Shown: positions 8,839 through 17,896 of the stretch, in pieces
How positions within the stretch are numbered: the stretch's first letter is position 1
Layout: every line of letters starts with the position of its first letter
DNA from: Actinacidiphila oryziradicis
GTDB taxonomy: Bacteria > Actinomycetota > Actinomycetes > Streptomycetales > Streptomycetaceae
Assembly: GCF_005047355.1 (NCBI RefSeq)
Contig: NZ_SUMC01000005.1
Location: 1-64,000, forward strand
Direction of reading: 5' to 3'
Length of the DNA: 64,000 nt
Position numbers and translations under genes: made by a program
Notes under the pieces: model-generated
What the model was told of the DNA's origin: nothing
Seen by the model: only the letters and a program-made list of their open reading frames with translations
The model's database searches: none

Positions 8839-9516
8839 ATGCGCCCCAGTCGCCCCGCCTCGTTCGCCTTGCTTGCCGCGCTGCTGCTGGCGGGGTGCTC
8901 GTCCACGTCCTCCGGCAGCGTGGACAACGCCGCCCCGTCCGGGAATGTCGCGCCTCCGGGGCCCTCGAGTGGGGGCCCAACGGCCAGTGGCTCACCGGGT
9001 CCGATCCCTGTTGGGGCCGGCCCGCAGACGAAATACACCGTCCAGCGGCAGCCCCCGGCGGGGAGTTGCCACTACCGGGCCGACAAGGGGGAACCACTCC
9101 CGGATCCGTCTTGCACGCCTGGCGCGATCAGCCCCGCCGTGACGCAGGCGAACTTGAGCTCAACGATCTGCAGGAAGGGCGGTTACACCGCTGGCATCCG
9201 GCCGCCCGCCTCTGTGACCGGCAAGGAGAAAACTCTCAATGCCGCGTCCTACGGCTACAACGGTAGCTTGGCCGATGCTGAGTTCGATCACGAAATCAGT
9301 CTTCAGCTCGGCGGCGACCCCAACGACCCCCGCAACTTGTGGGTCGAACCGCCGGATCCTGGCCACAAGGCGGGCGCTGGGGTCAACAACGCCAAGGACC
9401 CGGTGGAGACGAAGCTTCACACCGCTGTCTGCGCCCACAAGGTCACCCTCGCCCAGGCGCAGCGAGCGATCGTCGCGGACTGGTCTACGGCGCTGCACAC
9501 CCTCGGTATCGGATAG
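8839..9516 (+). CDS. Lipoprotein with HNH-like domain
   Basis: 225 residues. ATG 8839 is chosen because GAGG lies 9 nt upstream and the protein then begins with a lipoprotein signal peptide (basic start, hydrophobic core ALLAALLLAGC; lipobox LAGC), followed by a Ser/Pro/Gly-rich linker. The C-terminal ~120 residues contain FDHEISLQLGGDPNDPRNLW and a later WSTAL segment, the DH...LGG...NLW pattern of an HNH-fold family seen in secreted actinobacterial proteins. It would sit on the outer face of the membrane. Whether it cuts nucleic acid is not shown: the third HNH residue is not obvious. Confidence 0.8.
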   Translation: MRPSRPASFALLAALLLAGCSSTSSGSVDNAAPSGNVAPPGPSSGGPTASGSPGPIPVGAGPQTKYTVQRQPPAGSCHYRADKGEPLPDPSCTPGAISPAVTQANLSSTICRKGGYTAGIRPPASVTGKEKTLNAASYGYNGSLADAEFDHEISLQLGGDPNDPRNLWVEPPDPGHKAGAGVNNAKDPVETKLHTAVCAHKVTLAQAQRAIVADWSTALHTLGIG

Positions 9517-9568
9517 GGCGACCGTTCAGGGCGCCCCCGTCTGGCTCCGGCCGGACGGGGACGCGTCG

Positions 9569-9920
9569 TCATGGCTGGCTAAGGAACAAGGTGATGTCGA
9601 GCGAGTTCGGGACCGATCGGTAAGGCAAGATGCCGTCCTCGTCGGTGTAGGCGGATTCTGGCCAACTCTGGGCCTCAAATCGCTCGAACTAGTTGGTGTC
9701 ACCGGAAAGCATGACGCGGGTTCGATCACCGGGCCAGACGACAGCGAAGTGAACGGTGCCGCACTCACAGACCGAACAGAAGGCGATCTCCTGATTGGCC
9801 TGGGCGGCAAGGTTGTTGAACACATCTGGGTAGTGGATGACGTGGTTGCGGCCCCAGGCTCTTCGCTCACCACGATCTCGATGAGATCTGATGATCTCGC
9901 GGATAACTAGCCATGTCGGC
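9569..9920 (-). pseudogene. Hypothetical gene with an internal stop codon
   Basis: On the minus strand the frame reads VIHYPDVFNNLAAQANQEIA, CSVCECGTVHFAVVW and VMLSGDTN, meets TAG at 9689-9691, then continues in the same frame as FERFEAQSWPESAYTDEDG through PNSLDITLFLS to TGA 9569. Both sides look like one protein with a Cys pair, so the TAG is probably a nonsense mutation. The 5' end is unclear. Function unknown. Confidence 0.4.
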
Positions 9921-10088
9921 GAGATTGAGGAGGGACCCCACCCCGACCGCACTCGCCCCCACGGGGTTCCCCTGGGCGAATCTCATCAGCGTTCGCAAGG
10001 AGAGTGGTCGCACCAGTGGTGGGACAAGCCTGAGCAGATCACGCTGCCCGCCACGGCGAAGAACAGTGCCTCCGACGCCTCGGCCTGA
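9891..10088 (+). CDS. Small hypothetical ORF ahead of a terminator
   Basis: 65 residues; the C-terminal half (GEWSHQWWDKPEQITLPATA) is protein-like and the stop is followed 10 nt later by a strong hairpin. The start is doubtful because it overlaps the broken gene on the other strand. It may be the tail of a larger lost gene. Confidence 0.3.
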   Translation: MISRITSHVGEIEEGPHPDRTRPHGVPLGESHQRSQGEWSHQWWDKPEQITLPATAKNSASDASA

Positions 10089-10098
10089 CAGACCGCCC

Positions 10099-10122
10099 AC
10101 GGCCCCGTCGCGGCGGGGCCGT
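10099..10122 (+). terminator. GC-rich hairpin
   Basis: ACGGCCCCG and CGGGGCCGT form a 9-bp stem around TCGCGG, directly after the short rightward ORF. Actinomycete terminators often lack a T-run, as here. Confidence 0.55.
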
Positions 10123-10315
10123 CCGCAACCACCGGAGGACACGACGCCCCGCCAGAGACCCGGAGCGCGGCGGCCGAGCTAAGCGCCCCTTCGCTGTGGC
10201 TGCCCGAGCCCCGTCGCGTGGCACAGCGGGGCAATCGCAGGGGGGACTCCCGACCCCGGTTGCGCGGGGCTGGCCTCCGTCACCGGGGTTATCGTGCTCG
10301 GGACGTTGCCAAAGT

Positions 10316-13075
10316 TCAGCGGCTGGTGGCGGGGTGGCGCTGCCGCCCGAGTAGCGCGGTGGTGGCTGGATCGGGGGTCGCGTCGATGTCGGCGAGGCGC
10401 CGGGTCAGCAGGTGGTAGGTGCGGTGGGCGGCGTCGTCACGTCCGGCGGCGAGTTGCAGGCAGATGATGCGCTGGTAGACGGCCTCGTTGACGGGGTCCC
10501 AGTCGGCTGCCTGGTCCAGCAGGGCGAGGGCGGGGTCCGGGTCGGGGTGGCGGGTTGCGGTGTGGTCGGCGAGCAGGACGAGGGCGTCGACGGCCTTGCG
10601 GTGCAGGGCCTCGCGCAGACCGTCGGCCCAGGGGTAGTCGGCCCCTTCGCACAGGGGCCCGCCGTACGCGGCGACCGCGCTCTGGAGTGCGGTGGCGCGG
10701 GTGTGTTCGTCGCGGGCTGCGGCGGCTTGCTGGATGGCGGTGGTGAAGGCTTCGACGTCGGTGGCCACGAGGGTGGGGTCGAGCCGGGTGCGCTCGCCGG
10801 TCCGGACGAGAAAGGCCGCTTGGTTGGCTCCGGTGGCCTGGCGCAGGCTCCGCCGTACCGCGCGGCGCAGATTGCCCAGTTCCCGGCCGGACTGGTCCGG
10901 GTCGGTAGACATCCGCAGGTGCTCGATGATTTCTTCTGCACGGATTCCACGAGGATGGGCCGCCAAGATTGCGAGGAATTCCCGGGTCTCTTCACGCAGG
11001 CCAAATCCGAATTCTCCGGATTCCCCTTTCGTCTGGATGCAAAAGCCACCGAGCAGGTGCACCGTGACGGGCCTATTACCGGCCGCCGGTTCCGGGGCGT
11101 GACGGGCCGGTTCGGCAGCGCGGTGGCGCGCTTCTGGCACGGGTGGTGCTTCCCGCAGCACTTCGGATGAAGCCGGGTGAGGAGCGGGGACAGCAGGTTC
11201 GTGCTTCTCATCCGTGCCGGTCCTCGGCGGCGGCGCGGGGGTGGACGACGGAGTGTGACCGTGCGCGGCGTGCAGGACGTCGAAGAATTCGCGGACCGGC
11301 TCGCGAGTCAGGGTGAACAGGCGAACATTGTGCAGCTTCCCGGCTGCAGGTCCGGTCACGTGGGTGATGGTGCCGTCGGCCGCGAGGTCGGCGCGCTGAG
11401 GCCAGTCGTCGGTGCCGAGGACGATGACGGCGAGTTGGCCGGGGGCGGCGCGGCGTGCGGCCGCGCGCAGTCGGTCCCGGCTGCGGGGGTCGTCGTCGGT
11501 GAGCAGGATGTCCATCGGGGGCGCGGCTTGGGGCTGCTCGTCGGTGTCCTGGTCATCGGCGAGGCGGGCGTGGTGCAGCAAGGACTGTTCCACCAGATCC
11601 AGCGCGTGATTGCAGTCGCCCGTGCGCGTCCACGCCGGCACGTTGTGGTCGGCGTCGGGGAGCAGTCGTGCGGCGGTGGGGGCGGGCGTCAGCAGGCGGG
11701 CGTGCGGGTTCCCGGGTCGTAGGCGCTGGGCGGCGCTGAGGACGGCGATGGCCAGTGCGCGTGCGGCCGGGTCTGCTCCGGGCCCGGTCCAGGCGATGCC
11801 GCCGGGGACGGCGAGCGCGTCGAGGGAGAGCTCATGGCCGTCGAGGGCTCCGAACATCACGACCCCCGGTGTGCCCGGTTCGGCCGGGATGGGCCGGCGG
11901 GAGACGCTGGGTTCCTGGTTCTCCTCCTCGTGTAGTGCGGTGGGCTGGGCTTGGTGGACGGTCAGGTGGGCGCTGTTGGCAGCGCGGACGGCTTCGGCCA
12001 GTGGCGGCGGGGCGGGAGCTGAGAGGTCGGGCTGTCGGCGTCGGCGTTCGTGGGCTCGGGCGAAGGCGAGGGCGGCGGCGATGCCAGCAGCGGTGGTGAC
12101 GCCGATCGCCGAGGCCAGGCCCACGCCGATCGTCACAGGCCGCTGCCCGATGCCACGGTGGCGTGGGGCCGGGACGGCAGGCTGCTCACGCTCCTCCCGC
12201 TGACCGGAGGCCTGGCGTTCAACGGGTCGGGGTGCGTCGGCGCTCGGTGCTGGTGACCGCTGCGGAGGTGTGATCTGTGCGTGTGGCGGGGTTGAGGGGG
12301 CTGGCGGGCTGGGGGGTCGCCCGGGGCTGGTGGGGGTCTCGGCGCTGTCGGGGAGGTGCAGGACCCAGCTGGGTTCGATCAGGTCGGGGTCGCGCAGGCA
12401 CTGTCCGTCGTCCTGGATCCGGCCTTGGTTGAGTTGGTAGATCTTCGGCCAGAGCAGCGGGTCGCCCAGGTGCTGGCTGGCGATGTCCCAGAGGGTGTCA
12501 CCGGGCGCGACCGCGTAGGGGGTGGTGCGGTGCTCTGACGTCCGCGACGAGGACGGTTCGGCCGCGGCTGTCACAGTCACCGTGAGGGGGGCGGTCGCGT
12601 ACGCGAGCGGCCGGGCCGCCGCAGGGCTGTCGGCCGACGAAGCATGAGCTGGGGCCGGGCGCCACGCTACGGCCCACGATGCCATCAGCGTTCCGATGAG
12701 CAGCGCGGCGGCGACCCGGTGGGCGGGCAGGGTGCGGATGCGGGTCCGCAGCAGCGCGCCGTCGCGCCTGAGCGTCGGCAACTGCTGTGCCGTCCAGGTG
12801 GCTTCGCGGGCGAGGGTGGTCAGGAAGGCTGCCCAGCAGGCCCAGCCGAGCAGGGCCAGGAGTTTGACGACCATCGGGTCGCTGACCGGCTCGCTGAGCC
12901 GGTCCATCAGGTCTCCGGCCGAGACCGCTGGGTCCGGCCAGGGCACTCCCACGGCAGCGGTCAGCGCGTAGGGCACTCCGGCGACCAGCACGAGGAGCAC
13001 CACGGCCGACGCCATCAGCCGCACCAGGGCGTGCACTCTGCCACGCACGGTCCGGGGCGGTTCGGGGTTGGTCAT
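10316..13075 (-). CDS. LysM and BTAD-domain membrane protein ending the pilus operon
   Basis: About 919 residues from ATG 13075, whose ATGA overlaps the stop of the upstream TadG-like gene. Two N-terminal membrane segments are followed by a third near residue 130, then a LysM motif (YAVAPGDTLWDIA ... WPKIYQLN), a proline-rich linker, another membrane span (VGLASAIGVTTAAGIAAALA), and a C-terminal bacterial transcriptional activator (BTAD/TPR-like) region with LLGGFCIQTKG and a helical tail typical of SARP-family proteins. LysM normally binds peptidoglycan, so this is an envelope protein with a signalling-type C-terminal domain. Its place at the end of the Tad cluster suggests anchoring or regulation of pilus assembly. 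Such LysM-BTAD proteins recur in streptomycete Tad clusters, from my knowledge of the family. Confidence 0.85.
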   Translation of the reverse strand: MTNPEPPRTVRGRVHALVRLMASAVVLLVLVAGVPYALTAAVGVPWPDPAVSAGDLMDRLSEPVSDPMVVKLLALLGWACWAAFLTTLAREATWTAQQLPTLRRDGALLRTRIRTLPAHRVAAALLIGTLMASWAVAWRPAPAHASSADSPAAARPLAYATAPLTVTVTAAAEPSSSRTSEHRTTPYAVAPGDTLWDIASQHLGDPLLWPKIYQLNQGRIQDDGQCLRDPDLIEPSWVLHLPDSAETPTSPGRPPSPPAPSTPPHAQITPPQRSPAPSADAPRPVERQASGQREEREQPAVPAPRHRGIGQRPVTIGVGLASAIGVTTAAGIAAALAFARAHERRRRQPDLSAPAPPPLAEAVRAANSAHLTVHQAQPTALHEEENQEPSVSRRPIPAEPGTPGVVMFGALDGHELSLDALAVPGGIAWTGPGADPAARALAIAVLSAAQRLRPGNPHARLLTPAPTAARLLPDADHNVPAWTRTGDCNHALDLVEQSLLHHARLADDQDTDEQPQAAPPMDILLTDDDPRSRDRLRAAARRAAPGQLAVIVLGTDDWPQRADLAADGTITHVTGPAAGKLHNVRLFTLTREPVREFFDVLHAAHGHTPSSTPAPPPRTGTDEKHEPAVPAPHPASSEVLREAPPVPEARHRAAEPARHAPEPAAGNRPVTVHLLGGFCIQTKGESGEFGFGLREETREFLAILAAHPRGIRAEEIIEHLRMSTDPDQSGRELGNLRRAVRRSLRQATGANQAAFLVRTGERTRLDPTLVATDVEAFTTAIQQAAAARDEHTRATALQSAVAAYGGPLCEGADYPWADGLREALHRKAVDALVLLADHTATRHPDPDPALALLDQAADWDPVNEAVYQRIICLQLAAGRDDAAHRTYHLLTRRLADIDATPDPATTALLGRQRHPATSR

Positions 13076-13557
13076 CGGACGCTCGCCTTCGCACCGGTCC
13101 ACGGGGCATCGATGCCGCGCTCTGGGCGTGCGATCGCACTCGCGCTGGTGACCAGGTCATCGACGCCGACCAGCGAGAGGACCTGCGTGCATTGGCGGTG
13201 CGTCACGGTCACCGTCACCCGGTCGCCGTCCACACGCACCTGGCCCGCATCCCCGGTGGCGTGGACATAATCAAGCGCCGCGCTGGCAGCGCGCTGACGG
13301 TCCAGCCGGACTCGCTGGGTGGCGCGCAGGTAGGCGAGGTCGATCTGCTGCGAGCCGCTGCGGGCAGCTTCCTGGGCCGTATCCGCCGCGGCGACCTTGC
13401 CCGCCAGCGCCAGCCCGCCATCGAGCACCAGCCCGGCGAACAGGAACAGACCCGCCGTGACCACCACCACCATCGCGGTGACCTGCCCCGCATCCTGCCG
13501 CTCCCGGCTACGTGACACGCCATGGCCATGGCGTCGTCGATGTTCCGGCGTCGTCAT
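13072..13557 (-). CDS. TadG-like pilus assembly protein
   Basis: 161 residues. A basic start, then the sequence DAGQVTAMVVVVTAGLFLF gives the N-terminal membrane anchor typical of TadE/TadG pseudopilins, followed by ARSGSQQIDLAYLRA and a beta-rich C-terminal part (VDGDRVTVTVTHRQ). It overlaps both neighbours by 4 bp. TadG-like proteins are minor components of Tad secretion machines. Shorter than full TadG proteins, which carry a von Willebrand A domain that is not seen here. Confidence 0.75.
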   Translation of the reverse strand: MTTPEHRRRHGHGVSRSRERQDAGQVTAMVVVVTAGLFLFAGLVLDGGLALAGKVAAADTAQEAARSGSQQIDLAYLRATQRVRLDRQRAASAALDYVHATGDAGQVRVDGDRVTVTVTHRQCTQVLSLVGVDDLVTSASAIARPERGIDAPWTGAKASVR

Positions 13558-14048
13558 ACGCTGCTCCCCCGGTAGGTGTCGACCACCGAGGTCGCCGTCT
13601 TGGCCACCGTGACCTGACCGGGCAGACCAGCGCCCGTCAGTACTGCCGTGCAGGCCACCTGCACCCGTACGACGCCTCCGGCCCGGAGACGGCCGACGTC
13701 GGTGGCGACCGTGAAGTGCCTGCAGGACTCCCCCGCATCGCCCAGGGCTGATGCTGCCGCGGAGCGCGCTGCCTCACGTGCAGCGGCCGGGGTACGGGCC
13801 AGGGATGCGGCGCGGGCGGCCTGGTGCGCGGCGTCATCGACGCGGAGCCGGGCCGAGGCCATCCGCCCCAGCGACACCGCGACCAACAACAGCAAGACCA
13901 GCAACGGAGTCACGATGACCAGTTCCGTCGAGGCCGAACCATGATCGCTTGTCCACAGCCCGTGCACTGGTGTGTTGATAACTCCGCGTCGGTGCGACCC
14001 GGCAGCGCGCCTTCGTCGTCCCTGCGTCCGGTTTTCCATGCCGTTCAC
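13554..14048 (-). CDS. TadE-like minor pilin
   Basis: 164 residues. The motif DHGSASTELVIVTPLLVLLLL is the Glu-bearing hydrophobic N-terminal segment of TadE family pseudopilins, followed by a helical segment (RLRVDDAAHQAARAA) and a domain with a Cys pair. Stop and start overlap with the flanking genes by 4 bp. TadE proteins are processed by a prepilin peptidase and take part in pilus assembly; no such peptidase is in this window. Confidence 0.82.
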   Translation of the reverse strand: MNGMENRTQGRRRRAAGSHRRGVINTPVHGLWTSDHGSASTELVIVTPLLVLLLLVAVSLGRMASARLRVDDAAHQAARAASLARTPAAAREAARSAAASALGDAGESCRHFTVATDVGRLRAGGVVRVQVACTAVLTGAGLPGQVTVAKTATSVVDTYRGSSV

Positions 14049-14479
14049 CTCCCGTCTGCGACGGTCGACCAGCGTTCGACGGCTCCGCCGGCCCGGCCGG
14101 TGACCCTCAGATGCAGGCCGGGAATGACCTGCTGGACGTCACCGCTGACCTGCACGGCCGCGCTCCCGGCACCGCGCGTGACGGTGACCTTGGGGTTCAG
14201 CAGTACGGCGGAGCCGAGCGCGGCCAGGGTGTGCTGGGCGCGGGATCGCCCGGCTCCGGCGCTGCCGCCCTGGGCACGGGCGTCCGCCAGGGCTCGGGAC
14301 GCGGCGGCCTGGGCGATGTGCTGGGCGTGCTCGGCGAGCGCGAACTGCACGATCAACAGCAGGAGCAGCAGGAGCAGCGGCACCGTGATGACCGTTTCGG
14401 CGGCCACGGCTCCGTGATCCCTGCGCCGCCGAGCGCCTGGTCTGCGGGCCGAGCGGCCGGTGGTAGCAGGATCGGGCAT
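14045..14479 (-). CDS. TadE-like minor pilin (second copy)
   Basis: 144 residues with the same plan as its neighbour: Arg-rich start, DHGAVAAETVITVPLLLL anchor with the conserved Glu, helix rich in Ala (AEHAQHIAQAAASRALADAR), then a beta-rich domain (NPKVTVTRGAG). Overlaps the next gene by 4 bp. It probably forms a minor-pilin complex with the other TadE and the TadG-like protein. Confidence 0.82.
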   Translation of the reverse strand: MPDPATTGRSARRPGARRRRDHGAVAAETVITVPLLLLLLLLIVQFALAEHAQHIAQAAASRALADARAQGGSAGAGRSRAQHTLAALGSAVLLNPKVTVTRGAGSAAVQVSGDVQQVIPGLHLRVTGRAGGAVERWSTVADGR

Positions 14480-14503
14480 GGTCGTCTCCGCGGGTGTTTT
14501 CTG

Positions 14504-14701
14504 TCAGCCGAGGTTGATGCCGTTGGCCTTCTTGGTCACTTTGGCGGCGATGATGCCGACGACGGCCAGGCCGAGGGCGGCGAGCAGTGCGGTGACGATG
14601 ACGGTCTCGGTCGAGTAGCCCGCGTCGTCGCGCAGCCGGTGGCGCAGCTCGCTCCACCGGAGCCGCAACTGGCAGGTCAGGTAGTGGAACATGGGGTCCA
14701 T
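14504..14701 (-). CDS. Flp-type pilin subunit
   Basis: 65 residues from ATG 14701 with AAGGAG 9 nt upstream; the longer frame reaching 15265 is only an overlap with tadC. After a ~28-residue leader the sequence GYSTETVIVTALLAALGLAV carries the hydrophobic helix with a Glu at position 4 of the segment, as in Flp/Tad pilins, ending with KKANGINLG. As the smallest and best-translated pilus gene it is the likely major pilin. Confidence 0.8.
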   Translation of the reverse strand: MDPMFHYLTCQLRLRWSELRHRLRDDAGYSTETVIVTALLAALGLAVVGIIAAKVTKKANGINLG

Positions 14702-14730
14702 GGAGGGTGTCTCCTTAAGCGTTCGAGGGT

Positions 14731-15633
14731 CTACAAGCCGCTCAGCACGTGCGTGAGAGCCGGGTAACCGATGAAGATCAGGAAGGCGCCGAACTTCAGC
14801 ACCACCGGCAGCGCCATGCGTTCGGTGGCCGATTGGGCGGCGCCGTCTGCCTCCGCGAGGCGGCGGCCGCGCATGGCGGCGGCCTTGGCCTCCAGCGAGG
14901 TGCGGATGCGGGCGCCTTCGCTGCCGGCCAGGCCGACGGTGGCGGCCAGTTCGGACAGCTCGCTCACGCCGGTCTGCCGGCCCAGCGCGCCGAGCTCGTC
15001 CCACACGCTGCTGCGGGCCAACTGCGCCGTCGCCAACGCCCGCCGCAGCTGGGACGCGGCCCAGCCCTGTGGGGCAGCTGCGGCATCGGCCAGGGCCTGC
15101 TGGACACCGGCACCTCCGGCCAGCGCGATGACGACCAGGTCGAGGAAGACCGCCAGGGTGTGCCGCATCTCCGCCCGCCGCCGACGGGCCTGCGCGCGCA
15201 CCGTCAGGTCGGGGGCGAGGAACAGCGCCCCGGCGCACAGCAACGCCACCCACGTAGGCAGCCACCAGCCGACCCCAGCGCCGGTCCCCAGGTCGACCAG
15301 GGCCAGCAACGCGGGCGGGGCGATGAGCCCAACCGCCGCGGCGGCAGCCTTCTCGGCCAGATGCCGGTCGACGTCCATGCCCAGGACCGCCAAGTCCTGG
15401 CGGAGCGAGGCGGTCGGCAGACCCAGGGCGCGCAGCAAGGGCACGCCGCGCCGCCCCCAGCGTGCCGCCCAGCCGCCCGGTTCCGCCTCGGCCGCAGTCG
15501 GCGCCGCCGCCTGCCGGACGGGGCGGTGGAGGGCGGCCAAGGAGGCGGCCAACGAAGGGCGGGGCGGATGGAGCCCGTAGGCGAGGGCGAGCAGGCCGCC
15601 GCCGAACGTCGCCCCGAGAAGGATCGCGATCAC
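14731..15633 (-). CDS. tadC: TadC-like type II/IV secretion inner-membrane protein
   Basis: 300 residues, GspF/TadC family: N-terminal membrane segment, a cytoplasmic region, paired membrane helices in the middle (AAAAVGLIAPPALLALVDL, then VALLCAGALFLAPDL), the F-domain helices AVFLDLVVIALAGGAGVQQA, and C-terminal membrane helices. It starts inside the tadB stop (4-bp overlap). It forms the membrane platform for pilus assembly with TadB. Confidence 0.85.
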   Translation of the reverse strand: MIAILLGATFGGGLLALAYGLHPPRPSLAASLAALHRPVRQAAAPTAAEAEPGGWAARWGRRGVPLLRALGLPTASLRQDLAVLGMDVDRHLAEKAAAAAVGLIAPPALLALVDLGTGAGVGWWLPTWVALLCAGALFLAPDLTVRAQARRRRAEMRHTLAVFLDLVVIALAGGAGVQQALADAAAAPQGWAASQLRRALATAQLARSSVWDELGALGRQTGVSELSELAATVGLAGSEGARIRTSLEAKAAAMRGRRLAEADGAAQSATERMALPVVLKFGAFLIFIGYPALTHVLSGL

Positions 15634-16538
15634 CGGACCCCCACCTCTCTCTTCCCCTGTGCGGGGACCGTTGGCTGCGTGGGCGGGGCCGGGGCGAGGA
15701 TCCGGGGTTCCTCGACGAATTCGGCGATCTTCATCAGCCAGGCGAACCCGGTTGCGAACAGGATCCCGATCAGCGCCAGCACCAGCTGACCCTCCACGGA
15801 GGAGAACGGCTCCAGATAGGGACGGTTGAGCACCACCAGCCCGGTCGCCATACCCAGCGTGGTGGCGGTGATGACGCGGACCGAGGTGCGCACCCGGGCC
15901 CGCCCGGCATCGATCCGCAACCGCATCGCCACCTGCTCACGCGTGGCCCCGGCCAACGAACCCAGCAACGGGGCCAACTGGCGGCCCTGCCGCTCGGCCG
16001 CCATCACCAAAGCGGCCACCACCGTGTCGGCCACCGGATCCGCCACCTCCTCCGCGAACACCCGCAAACTGGCCCCGAGCGACTGCCCGCCCTCGATCCG
16101 CGCGGCCAACGCCGCCGTCTCCGTCCGCAGGGCGGGCGGGGCGAGGGAGGCGGTGGCCACAATGGCCTGCTCCAACCCGGCCGCGGCCGACAGGGTGTCG
16201 CGGAGCATCTCCGCCCACACCGCCACCGCCTCCAGCCTCCCCGTACGGGCGGCAGCCTGACGGTCCCGCCCCAGCACACCGGGCAGCACCGCCACCGCGA
16301 CCGAGGCCAGCAGCGCCCCGACCGGCCAACCCGTCGCCGCACCCACCAGCATCCCCGCGAGCACCGCACCGCCCAGCCGCCGCTTCCCCACCCGCCCGGT
16401 CAGCCGCGCCCACCACGCCACGCCCGAGCCAGAGGTGCCGTCGGGCCGGTCGCGACGCATCGCGCCGTGCGCCACGAGCCAGCCCCCTCCGCCGGCACCG
16501 GCGCCGAGCAGCACCGCCATTACCAAGTCGAGGCTCAT
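15630..16538 (-). CDS. tadB: TadB-like type II/IV secretion inner-membrane protein
   Basis: 302 residues from ATG 16538, chosen because its ATGA overlaps the tadA stop; an upstream start at 16556 is also open. GspF domain with AEMLRDTLSAAAGLEQAI and two C-terminal membrane helices. Partner of TadC in the assembly platform; the pair are distant paralogues. Confidence 0.85.
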   Translation of the reverse strand: MSLDLVMAVLLGAGAGGGGWLVAHGAMRRDRPDGTSGSGVAWWARLTGRVGKRRLGGAVLAGMLVGAATGWPVGALLASVAVAVLPGVLGRDRQAAARTGRLEAVAVWAEMLRDTLSAAAGLEQAIVATASLAPPALRTETAALAARIEGGQSLGASLRVFAEEVADPVADTVVAALVMAAERQGRQLAPLLGSLAGATREQVAMRLRIDAGRARVRTSVRVITATTLGMATGLVVLNRPYLEPFSSVEGQLVLALIGILFATGFAWLMKIAEFVEEPRILAPAPPTQPTVPAQGKREVGVR

Positions 16539-17896
16539 GCGGTGCGCCCCCACCACTGCTCGCGCAGCACCCGCTCATCCAGCCCGGCCGCGAGCAAGTC
16601 CTCGAGGGTCTCGCCCCGCACGGGGGTTGCCGGGATCGCGCGGCCGTCCGGTCCGGGCCGGTAGACCTCATTGGAGATCACCTGCGCCCCGTCCGCATCG
16701 ACGATCTCCCGCACCGAGTCCACCACCCGCCGCCCATCGGCATCCCAACCCAGATGCACCACGAAGTGCACGGCCGAGGCCACCAGCAGGTTCGTCGCCT
16801 CCAACGACAACCGCTCCGGGGACTGGGCCGCGTAGGCGGCAAGCTTGGTGAACACCCCACGCGAGGTCGAAGCATGGATCGTGGACAGCGACCCGTCATT
16901 GCCCTGCGACATGGCATTGCACATCGGCACCACCTCCGACCCACGGATCTCCCCGACAATCACCCGGTCCGGAGACATCCGCAGACCCCACCGCACCAAC
17001 TCCGCCTGATCGATGACGCCCTCGCCCTCGATGTTCGCCTCCCGCGCCTGCATCGCCACCACATCCGGATGCGCCACCGGGTCCGCATCCAGACCGAGCT
17101 CGAAGGTGTCCTCAATCGTCACCAGCCGCTCGGACGGATCGATCGCCGAGGCCAGAGCGCGCAGCACCGTGGTCTTCCCCACGTTCGTACCGCCCGCGAC
17201 GATCACATTGCGACGAGCCCGCACCAAAGCGCCCAGGAAGCCCGCCAGCGCCTGGTCGCACACACCCAGCCGCACCAGATCGGGCAGCGTGGCGGTACGG
17301 AAGCGGTGCCGGCGAATCGACAGCGAGACCCGGCCGGTCACCGCCATCACCGCGAACATCCGCGACCCGTCCGGCAGACAGATGTTCAACCTCGGCACCC
17401 CCCGGTCGAACCGCCGCTCCTCCAACCCCGCCCGCGCGGCAATCTGCCGCACCAGCTCCACCAACTCCTCATCGGACGCCGCCAGCGCCTCCGCCCGGCG
17501 CTTGGCCCCGTCCGCGTACCGCACCCACACCGTGTCCGCACCGTTGACCGCGATGTTCTCCACCCGCTCATCGGCCAGCAGCACCTCCAACGGCCCCAGC
17601 CCGAACAGTGCGTCCAGCACCACCGAACTGATGCGGTCCTCTGCCGCCGTATCCAGCCCGGTCCGGCCCGCCGTCAACTGGGCTGCTGCGTAGCCATCCA
17701 GCTCCTCCGCGACCAGGCGGCGCACCACTTCCCGCCGCTGGCCGGCGTCCTCGGCCGGCAGTCCGGCCTCTTCCCGGGCATGCGCATAGGCCGCCATCCG
17801 CCCCGCGACCTGCTCACGCAGCCAATCCGCCAGCCGCCGCTCCCAATCCTGCACCGGCCGCGGCAGCAGCGCCTGCTGCTCCGTACCTACCGTCAT
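16535..17896 (-). CDS. tadA: TadA/CpaF-type secretion ATPase
   Basis: 453 residues. Walker A GGTNVGKT (residues 235-242), then LVTIEDTFELGL (Asp box), RMSPDRVIVGEIRG (Walker B-like) and a His-containing STIHAST box, all diagnostic of VirB11/GspE superfamily ATPases of the TadA clade. A cytoplasmic hexamer that powers pilus assembly. 4-bp overlaps on both sides place it in one transcript with tadZ and tadB. Confidence 0.93.
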   Translation of the reverse strand: MTVGTEQQALLPRPVQDWERRLADWLREQVAGRMAAYAHAREEAGLPAEDAGQRREVVRRLVAEELDGYAAAQLTAGRTGLDTAAEDRISSVVLDALFGLGPLEVLLADERVENIAVNGADTVWVRYADGAKRRAEALAASDEELVELVRQIAARAGLEERRFDRGVPRLNICLPDGSRMFAVMAVTGRVSLSIRRHRFRTATLPDLVRLGVCDQALAGFLGALVRARRNVIVAGGTNVGKTTVLRALASAIDPSERLVTIEDTFELGLDADPVAHPDVVAMQAREANIEGEGVIDQAELVRWGLRMSPDRVIVGEIRGSEVVPMCNAMSQGNDGSLSTIHASTSRGVFTKLAAYAAQSPERLSLEATNLLVASAVHFVVHLGWDADGRRVVDSVREIVDADGAQVISNEVYRPGPDGRAIPATPVRGETLEDLLAAGLDERVLREQWWGRTA

